A stretch of DNA of 64,000 bases from Rotaria macrura (lineage: Eukaryota; Rotifera; Eurotatoria; Philodinida; Philodinidae): positions 310,001 to 374,000 of the forward strand of contig OENT01000015.1 of NCBI GenBank assembly GCA_900239685.1, written 5' to 3'. The notes under the pieces are model-generated. The model saw only the letters and a program-made list of their open reading frames with translations. It ran no database searches and was not told where the DNA came from. Made by a program: the position numbers and the translations under genes. Shown here one piece after another: positions 54,684 through 64,000 of this stretch (positions within the stretch are counted from its first letter, which is position 1; every line of letters starts with the position of its first letter).

Positions 54684-57063
54684 TCGAGAAGATTTCATAA
54701 CCATATACGACACATAATTTTTCTTTGTTTTGTTTTTTCTTGTGCTATTTTTTTATTCATATTCATATATACTAATCTATTCAGATATAAACATATAAAT
54801 GCATATCGAATCTAATTTAAAAACAAGCAAAAAAAAACTATCGCTTTTTTTTCTATCTTTTACAGAAAACGATAAAATTAAGAGATAATCATGTTCGTTT
54901 TATTTATTTGTTCTATTATGTTTAAGTAGATGTTCTTTTTACTATGAGCTTTGGCATTTGAAAATATAATTTCATACAAAATATATTGTTTAACATCTAT
55001 CTATTCGATACTTTTTAATAAATGACATGAAATGTGTTTATTCTTGTCTATCTTTTTTTTACTTTTTATCGCTTCTATGTGGCATGATCACAACTATTTC
55101 AATATATAAGAGTAAACGAACGATTTTTTGCATTTGGCTATCATCTTATATGAAACGTTTTCGATCACCTAGCAATTTCTATTTGAATATGAGAAAGAAT
55201 TTTCGTACTAGGACTTAATTGACTGGAGTGGAGTTGAGCTATCTTCAAAGTTTGTTCATCTTACTTATTAATTAAGAGTAATAATTATAATGGTAACTTC
55301 GATCCTTTACAGTGCATATCTAGTGGAAGAGAACTCAATAAGAATTTCTTCGATAATTTAAGAATAAATAGATTTCATCAAAATTTGAATTAACATTCAC
55401 TGATCCGTTTACAAAATCAAAATTTGGGACGACACATTTTTGAATACTGTGAATGTAACCTAAGTTTTTTCTCATACAATAAGAATATATGTTGATCGTA
55501 GTACGTGCTGTGGGTATTCTTCGCGCAGTCTATAAATGTATAGCATCATATTTTCTTATTGGAAAGGATTATTAACAATGTTTTAATTAAAATATGATAG
55601 AACAAAGCTGAATAGTCACTAGAAAAATATTTAAAAGTAGTTCTTTGTTTTTTTTTCGATTACGTTCTCAACGAGAGTAGAGTTTGAATGGCACTAAGAT
55701 CTCTTGAAACTTCACTTAACTATACACAAATTTCAGTAAGAATATGATTTCAAGTGAGCCGTCCTTCCTTCCTCTACTTACTAGCAATATATTTTGAACT
55801 ACGCAAACACATAAAAAAAAACAGTAAATTAAATAAAAGAAACATGACCTAGTACATTAATCGATTTCGAAATACTATACAGACAATCACTTCTATATAA
55901 GGATGCTTGCTAAATCCTGTCTAATTTCTGCATTATATTAGAAAAATAATTTTGCAACAGCTAAAGGATCAAAGATACAGAAACAATAGGCAATTAAGCA
56001 TTAAAGAATAAAATAGTACACTCAGGTTTTAAGGAACTTATATAAAAGTATCCAGTACATAATGCTAGTTGAAATATTCCTGTGAACATTGTCAATTCAA
56101 AGCAGTTATCAAAACAACTGTTCTAAGAAACAATTAAGTAAGACTTGTATTCTGTTTTTTTGATATTCTACAAAGTAGTGTTATGCAAAAAGCTGATCTG
56201 CAACTATAAAACCGTTAGCACCAATCCAAACGCAATACATAGAAAGAGAATCATCCTGAAAACTTGATTCAATTATAAGTATAAGTTCACATTGTATATG
56301 ATATGTAATAGAGACATAATTGTCTTTATGAACAATAGTTTTTGCCGGCAATGCAGATGACAGTTTTTAGTAGGAATTCAGTTTACTTTTCAGTCACTTG
56401 ATACGTTAGTGTTAAAATGCAAAAAAATCATCTGTCAAGTACACTCAAGATCATCAATCAATATTGTTCCATTCCATCTACTGGTGACTAATCACTATTT
56501 ATTTCTTCTATTATACGACCTTCCTAAAGTAAAATGTTCGTATCAAAAAGATTTAACTGCATGTAATAAAAAAGTAAATATTCCATATTGTAACGCATTC
56601 ACGAGATGTCGGTAACATACAGTTCAGAGTTTAAGAGTTAAACTATATTTTAATTTCTGATTGATAACCTTATGCTTTTCTCAATCAATTTTACAAGATG
56701 GGAAATGTATTTTTTCTTTTTGAATTGTTGGACATTCATAAACTGTCGGATTGTATTAATATGAAAAAAAAGACAGCCAGCAAGCAAGCGAAGCGAGTTC
56801 GTTATGAATTGAGTGAGTCACCGATACGATTATTATTGACGAAATCGAATACCTGTCAATATTCGATGTTTTTTCTCTAGGACACGAATAATATATATAC
56901 ATATCCACTCTATAATCGAAGTCGTTCAATTATTAACTCTACTGATACGGAATGCAATAGTATTACTTTTGTTCGCGACTCGACTCAGAGGTTCTACAAA
57001 AAAGTCTATTTTCGATTTTTCTTTTCATTCCTATAAATTAAATTTATATATAATTATCATCGA
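54684..57063. other. Intergenic region, 3' of RIM and 5' of RalGDS
   Basis: About 2.4 kb. AATAAA at 55017-55022 may end the RIM transcript. A C2B domain that would complete RIM was looked for here and not seen. Short frames lack recognisable domains. Confidence 0.5.
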
Positions 57064-60000
57064 ATGTCCCTTTGCCGTCGACCTATTCGTCGAATAGCCA
57101 ACGCAGCAAAAACTGGTTCATTTATCAATAAAACAACACCAAGAAGTTTTAGCCAACAAAATATTTATACACAATTAGAAGCAACTCATCTCGTAAGTAA
57201 AATTAAACTTCATTCATTTTTACGTGTGTAATCTAAAATGACCTTGATTGAATAAGGATATATGAAAACACGTGTTGTACTCATGTATACACGCATGGTC
57301 AAGATACTTAAATTCCTCAAACATACTTATGGTTTTTCTCTTTTTTCTCCCTTTTATTCTCTTTACAAGTATCGTTGTCGTTCAAGTATTCAATGATTGT
57401 TGTTTTTAGAGAGATTAAAAAGAAAATAAAATGATGCTAAATCATTTTTTATTGACGGCAACATCGTCACCTTCTCTTCATAAAAAAATTTTCTCTTCAA
57501 GTGAAACAATGAAGAGTTCGGAGGAACAAGTAAGATAAGCTCTATTAACGGATATTGATTTTGTTGTTTATTGAAAAGTAAGATAAATACTTAATGCCTT
57601 TCATGCTTGCTATGCATGTTTGCTTTGTTTTTATTTCAATAATTACTTACATTTTGTATGCATCAGGAAAAAAATGGTTCTGTCCATGAATATTCTATTT
57701 GTTTTTCATGGCGGATATGTAGTTGAAGTTGATTGCAGTATCAAAACTCGTTCTGTAATCCTTTTTTTATCTTCCGAGTCACACAAGTGTGAGTTAATAT
57801 ACTCACTTGAACTTTTTATGAAGGTTGTAGTCTTTAATAATGAAAATGATGCTATTTCATGAGTCTTGTTGATAAGAGTGAGAATCCGCAACTCTTGTTA
57901 CTATCAAATAAAAACAAAAGAAAAGCGATAAAAAGATAATGATGACAAAATGAATATTATTATTCTTCATCCATAAAGTAGTCAAATTTAAGTGATATTG
58001 ATGTCTTATATGTAATCTATTTTATTATCATAACAAATTTATTGATGTATATCGATTCATCAGAATCTGATATTGAATTACAATCATTCGATTTAACATT
58101 ATTATCTAATATTATACATGCATCCAGTTCACTACTTACTGATCTTGTACAGCGGCATCATCATCATCATCTAGTAGGAAAACATAATCGGATAGAATAT
58201 TCAAATAGAGCAGACTTTCCATATAAGAAAATTATCACACATGATTACATATTCTAATATCGCAATGAAATAGTTTGATAACAAAAAAAAGACATTGTAC
58301 TAATGGGGACACATGAATAAGTCTAATTTTCAAGTCTTTGTTTGTCAAAATCATTCTCAGACCTACTTGAATGTTGACCTGACTCAATTTTTATTATTCT
58401 TAGAACACTCAACCACCTCAATTGATTGGTGAAGAACGACAAGACAATGCCATATTTAAAGTTTATTTAAAACGTGTTCGACACAAATCTTCAACTCTTG
58501 TTGATTCATCTGCAACAAGCGATTCACTTGTTAATGATACGAATGAAAAGGTTTGACATAAAAATAAAATAAAAATGAAGTATAGGATGAGTATAATGTC
58601 TTTCTATTTTGCAGCATGAAACAGCCGGTGACAATCAGCATGGTGATAGTGGTACATTATTGTATTCAACAATAAAAATATATCAATTAAAAGCTGGTAC
58701 ACTTGAAAAAATTGTTGAACATTTAACAAATGATACTGGTGAATTGGATACGACACATATGCACGTTTTATTTTCTACATACCGAATATTTACAAATACT
58801 CGAACGTTAATTGATACATTAATTACACGTTATAGAGCCGTTCTTCCAGCTTCACTTGACATGACTGAAGATGTTCGACAAAAAACTCTTAAGTAAGAAA
58901 AATTTTCAGAAGAAACTAAGTAAAGATTTTTTTTACTAGTTTATTCTATTTCTTATTTTTATCAGTGAGATTCAAACCGAGTATGAGTATATCCATCCAT
59001 CTGTCTATCTATCTATCTATATCCCTTTATCTGTTTTAATTTGCTTAATGTTTTTGCTTAAAAATTTATTTTAAGAATAGTTTATATCTCTATGTGTATA
59101 TCAACTATGTATTATGATCATAGTTTAAAATAATTTCGTTTCATTTGTTTTTAGGAGTCTTCGTATGGCAATCATATGTTTTCTAAATTCTTATAAAGAA
59201 GATCTTTGTGAACCCCCACGTTATTCAACCTTAATTCATTTAATCAAAAATATACAGGATAGAGATTTACAAAAACAAGGTCAAATACTATTAGAAGAAT
59301 TGAGAAGCGACGAAGAAACTAACAAATTAAATAATAATAATAATAATAATAGCCGTAGTAATAATTCAAAAAATAATTATTTATATAATGAAAAAGCTTA
59401 CGATTATGTACCACCATGGAAAATACTTGAAATGACAAGTACAACTATTGCCGAGCAACTGACCATTGTAGATGCTGTACGTTAAATTCTATGTCAATAA
59501 CGATTGGAAACTTGTTTCTATTATTTCGTTTCTTAGGACTTACTAAAGCGTGTTTTACCACATGAATGTTTGACAGTTTCGACAAGTGGCAACTCTCGTC
59601 GAACATCAGCTAATAGTTCGAATCGTCCATTATCAACAATTGAAAGAACTATCGAATATTTTAACGCTGTTGTTGCACGTGTTATAGCAACTATACTTAA
59701 AGAACAAGATGAACAAATACGTGCACGTGTTATTGAGAAATGGATTAATGTTGCACATGAATGTCGAAAAATAAAAAATTTTTCATCACTGACAGCTATT
59801 TTAAATGGTCTTCTGTCTGGTTGTATATATCGTTTAAGCACAGCTTGGTCTTATGTTAATCGAGACTGTCAGTTAATATTAGAAGACCTAAAAAATGTAT
59901 TCGGCAGTTGTGCAGATAAACAACAAGCAAGAGCTATTCTTGATAAGGTATGTATAATTAGAATCAGTCAGAAAGATTCTGAAACTTTGTTGCTTTCGTG

Positions 60001-63000
60001 AAATTTCATGATGTAAATTATATAAAAATATAAATATGTATTAGAACACTAAAATATATTCTTGCAGCAATTAGATGAAGTTCGTCTTATGCTACCCGAG
60101 TACAATGTACGTTTGAATATTTTGATAATTTTTACATTTTGCATGTTGATGCCTAATTTTGCTTGTAAATTTCTAAATTTTGTCTTTGCTGGGTTATGTA
60201 AACAAGAACTAAGAATTACACGAATGTTGATATGCATGAAAACATTTTTATGATTGTGCTTATAATTTATCAATGAGTGAATATTTATTTTTAATCGTAA
60301 AATTTTTCAAATAGGAATGTGCAACGAAATATGTTGATGTTACTACATCAATTTCTGGAACACTTGGAAGAAAATTTCGTCATAAGATGACACGTGATCA
60401 ACAAAAACTAGTATATATTAACTAGTAGAGTATGACTTAAATTGATGATCATGATATTTTTTCTTCTTAGACAATGAATGGTACAGTACCATATTTAGGA
60501 ATATATCTCAGTGACTTAACATACATCGATTCCGCTTATCCAAGTACAGTCATCATCGAAAATAACGATTCTTCATCTTCTGCATCGTCGAAAGAATTAA
60601 TTAATTTTGAAAAACATCGAAAACAATTTGAAGTCTTGGCACAAATCAAATTATTTCAATCAGCAGCCAATGCATATACAACATTTCACTCAATGCCACG
60701 TTTTCAAGCTTGGTTCGATAATGTTCGAACTTATAGTGATACTGAATGGTTAAAACTCATATCGGTTAATCAGGAGACCCAAATTCATGATCATGTTCTT
60801 TGTTTTCTAGTTGGCAATTATCTTATGAAATTGAACCAAAAGAGACAATTGATAATTCTCAATATCAAGAACAATCATCACAAAATGATTTGTCCCAGCC
60901 ATTTAAATCGTACGTTGTCTATTAGTTGAATTACTGGAAAAACTGATGTTCAATATGTCATAAAAACAGTATATCTTCAAAGATAAAAATTGATTTTTTT
61001 CCCAATAGTGTCACTATTGTAGCATTTAATACGTGCCTGTGCCCTCTAAACATAGACGTTTCAATTAAAAGATGATAAAATATTATTAAATGAAAATGTT
61101 TTTCTTTTCTAGTGATTTTCAACGAATTCCATCAGAAGTGTCTTTAGAATCACGGCTTACATCAAATAATCATAATGAAACTAACGGATCCATGATAACA
61201 TCGGGTATTTCATTACATTCATCAACATCATCAACATCACTTGATAAATTAAGTACAGTATCAGCTAATTCTCTTCGTCAACAATTATTTCAACATCATC
61301 AAATCAACATTGAAAAAGTAAACTAAAGAAACATTATAATCTCATTTTTCCTTATGTAGTATCATATTATTTCTCTTATTTAAAGAATTCTCGTACAAAT
61401 AATTCACGTTCATCGTCAACTTCGAGTTTTTTAACATCTTCAAATGGTAGTTCAAGTCAAGGATATATATCAGCGACAGCATCACCCAAACCTAATGCTG
61501 ACATGTCTACTGTAAATCCTAGTGAAAATGAAGCAATCATAGCAAAAGTACAGTTTGCTGGAAAAAATGATCTACTATATAAAAAAGTTCGCGTAAGTTG
61601 AACAACGAAAATATAACAAATAGAAGAGGCTAATCACTCGAAATATAGCTCATCAAATAGTTCTACGTGTTATAGTGATCGCATTTTCTATAACTACAGT
61701 CACATTAAGGCATCGTGTTGATTCCTTGTATCTTATACGATTCACATAGATGTTGTTAACTTAATGGTAAAACGATGGAATTTATGACGGTTCTTAACTA
61801 ATGAAAAATGTTTCCTACTCATGTTGACATATTCTTACTATTAATCAAGTTAATGTTTCTTTTAGCTTTTCTTTATCAATGAATGAGTTTGCAAAGATTC
61901 ATTGATAGTATCTCATCAGCAAACGCATAAGACTATTATTTCTAAAGTTGACTTACGACAAGAAGAAGCAGATAGATACTTGTTATGATTGAATTTAGAG
62001 ATAAATCTTATAATCTAGATCAAGTAAATAGCAAACGGTTACTCGCATGAACTTTCTTTTTCAGATAATTGAAAGAAACAATCTTTGAAAATTTGATGTT
62101 TTCTAGAAGAAAAGCAATTAATTTCAGTAATTCATGGTTACCGACTGAAAATATCTTTTCTTTTATTAACTTTTAAACAATTTGCAAATGAAGAGCTTGT
62201 TGAAGAATATTAAATACTTTCTTTTTGCACTTTGATACTTCACTTTTCTGCAAGAGACAAGCTAAAGTATGATGACCAGGTGATAAATGCATTCTGTCGT
62301 TATCAGTGAATTTAACACAGTCATAATCTATTTTCGACAAGAAAAAATATAATTAAAAACTGAAAGAAAGGAGCAATGTTTTGTATCGATAGGCAAGATA
62401 TATGTTAATGTTCAAATATATGAAGAACATTATGAGATTTGAATTAATCAAGTTGAACAAAAACACAATTAAAAGAATAAACTCAAAAAGTGAAATTTTT
62501 GCTGTAAAATATGAAATTTTATCTATAGTAACTCGATTAAAATGAAAATTGTCCTATTTTGCGTGGTTTTATTTGAGATGCATAAAAGTCCCTATTGATT
62601 TTTGTTTTTGGATGCTCTATTTGTCAAAGATAAGTATTTGCAGAGACTCATCGTACTATTCGAAAATCTACATTGAATTGGTGAGACCCATTTTTGATCT
62701 TCATTTATAGATAAAAAACAATGAACGAACAGTAAGTGTATTAAAAACCATTCTTGAAAAATTTGGTCTTGATCCATCAACTTACGATCGATATTGCATT
62801 GAACAAAGACTACCTGATCGAAGTACGAGTTAGATTTATTTTTTCTCATTTCATTATGTTATATCATTTTAGAAATTCTAATACTGGATCATTCGAATGT
62901 ATTTTATGCACTAGCTCGTTCATCCGATGATGAACAAGTTCAATTGATTGTAAGAGAAAAAACTCGTCAAGAACGTCAAACGAAAAGCAATAATCCTTTA

Positions 63001-63063
63001 ACCGCTACTGGACATAATCAAACACCGAGTGGCTTGAGCACATCTTCAATTCATAGTCGTTAG
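57064..63063 (+). CDS. Ral guanine nucleotide dissociation stimulator (RalGDS/RGL family)
   Basis: Thirteen exons (57064-57192, 58404-58550, 58615-58892, 59155-59476, 59537-59947, 60068-60106, 60315-60410, 60471-60748, 60811-60909, 61113-61317, 61386-61592, 62711-62822, 62873-63063) give 837 aa. REM/RasGEF_N domain: about 95-215 (KIYQLKAGTLEKIVEHLT, HVLFSTYRIFTNTRTLID). An Asn run (AAT repeat at 59332-59352) sits in the following linker. Catalytic CDC25-type RasGEF: about 270-600 (AEQLTIVDADLLKRVLPHEC, IEKWINVAHECRKIKNFSSL, AILNGLLSGCIYRLSTAW, GTVPYLGIYLSDLTYIDSAY, LINFEKHRKQFEVLAQIKLF). A Ser-rich linker and a Ras-association domain (about 715-815) follow. The REM-RasGEF-RA order defines RalGDS/RGL: it binds GTP-Ras through RA and activates Ral at membranes. 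Introns reach 1.2 kb (57193-58403, 61593-62710). The first exon is inferred from phase alone, and two alternative first exons exist. Confidence 0.9.
57431..57529 (+). other. Candidate alternative first exon of the RalGDS gene (b)
   Basis: An ATG at 57431 opens 33 codons (MMLNHFLLTATSSPSL...KSSEEQ) ending in phase 0 at a GTAAGA donor at 57530, which fits the common exon at 58404. The frame is closed by TAA upstream, so this would be a first rather than an internal exon. Support is frame and splice signal only. Confidence 0.4.
58045..58173 (+). other. Candidate alternative first exon of the RalGDS gene (c)
   Basis: An ATG at 58045 opens 43 codons (MYIDSSESDIELQSFDLTLL...) ending in a His run and phase 0 at a GTAGGA donor at 58174, again compatible with the exon at 58404. 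It lies only 230 bp before that exon. Acidic Ser/Asp composition looks protein-like, but homology is not recognised. Confidence 0.4.
59002..59021. repeat. ATCT microsatellite in a RalGDS intron
   Basis: About five tandem ATCT units within the intron after the REM exon, preceded by ATCC and CTGT variants. Likely length-polymorphic; no function inferred. Confidence 0.8.
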
Positions 63064-64000
63064 AGAAAAATATATTGCTAGTTGTACATAAATATTTTCT
63101 TCCTTTTTTTCATTTAGCTACAGTGAATTCTTCACATTATACATGTTTAGAAATATTTTTTATTCGCTTTGTCGAATCTGTTGTTCTTCTTCCTTTTTTA
63201 AATATTGATAATGCTTTCATTCCATATTTTGTGAACAAATATAAAGAGCTACTTTTTATTTCTATATTTGTATGTGTATGTATGCTTTTATCTATCGAAC
63301 ACGTCCTTTTATGAGGGTTAATAAGCTTTGTCATTTTTTCTTTTTTTTTACCTGTATAATGTATTTATTTGAAAAGAAAAGAAACAAGAAAATACAAAGT
63401 AGTCTACTAGTTGACAAAGAAAATGACGCAAAACACAAGCAACCAGAGAGGCAGATGCACATTGGTGCAGCAGATGGAATAAATAAAAGAAACTAGGAGA
63501 AGAGAATGTCAGAGAAAAAAAAGACTACCACTCTTGTCTTATCGATCTTTCAGCCTAAAATAGAAAAACACAGCTAGGCATTTTATATTTTAATACGTGC
63601 GTTTTTGTAACTATCAAGTAACAAATTTTCGAATAGAATAGAGGAGCAGTAATAATCCAAAGATCAACAATCACCACAAATTCGACATGTAAGTAAATTC
63701 ATCAAACTAAGATTCGAATGATTAATTATGCTGAAAGAAAAAAAAATGAATGAGTATCCGGAATTTAATGTTATTATTGCTTAAAAGAATAATTTTAGGT
63801 CACTCATAAATAATTCGACTGTATATAAATGAATGCATCCATGTTTAAACGCACAAAAATTTGTCATTGATAATCGTAGGTGCCTTGCAAGCAGCAATCC
63901 TATGACAGAATATAATCACTGAATGTCTAGACACAAACACTGCCTTTCTTTTGACATTTTCGATGTTTTTCCTAGAGTAGATAGCGATTTATCCTTTCTA
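63064..64000. other. 3' flank of RalGDS, no gene seen
   Basis: Sequence after the RalGDS stop. AATAAA at about 63479 is a possible polyadenylation signal. Open frames here are short and lack recognisable domains. Confidence 0.5.

Overview
The window is nuclear DNA of a small AT-rich metazoan. Genes are split by many short GT-AG introns (often 45-70 bp), the gene set is animal (synaptic RIM, aPKC, Cys-loop channel, RalGDS, ciliary DNAJB13), and intergenic DNA is rich in A/T runs and TA microsatellites. The base composition, short introns and protein style resemble a rotifer, probably a bdelloid, but this is inference; no species-diagnostic marker such as a spliced-leader RNA was found. Exon models were built by hand from open frames, splice sites and phase. 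Every full model below closes in frame from ATG to stop. Individual boundaries may be off by a few bases.

Layout. 518-6719 (-): an eight-exon gene joining a signal peptide, C-type lectin domain, EGF domain and transmembrane segment to a STRA6-like (retinol-uptake receptor family) membrane protein. 10280-11744 (-): RAD51 recombinase. 13532-14275 (+): cyclophilin with two 16-nt exons. 14767-16662 (+): nicotinic-type Cys-loop channel subunit. 17051-17698 (+): intronless neuronal calcium sensor protein. 17699-23364: mostly non-coding, with an interrupted unidentified frame and a degenerate palindromic repeat. 23365-27115 (-): atypical protein kinase C. 27334-29084 (-): probable RAD51AP1. 30580-31940 (-): VPS37 of ESCRT-I. 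35916-37480 (+): broken LEG1-family gene. 39571-40942 (-): DNAJB13. 42517-46447 (+): CDC14 phosphatase with a candidate alternative zinc-finger last exon. 47802-54683 (+): RIM-like active-zone protein. 57064-63063 (+): RalGDS-type guanine-nucleotide exchange factor with three candidate first exons.

Most genes are conserved single-function animal genes with no operon logic. Functional links are RAD51 with its cofactor RAD51AP1 (about 16 kb apart, same strand) and a loose neuronal/synaptic set (Cys-loop channel, calcium sensor, RIM). The most unusual items are the lectin-EGF-STRA6 architecture, the CDC14 zinc-finger exon, the RAD51/RAD51AP1 proximity, and the LEG1 copy whose stops fall at Trp/Tyr positions.
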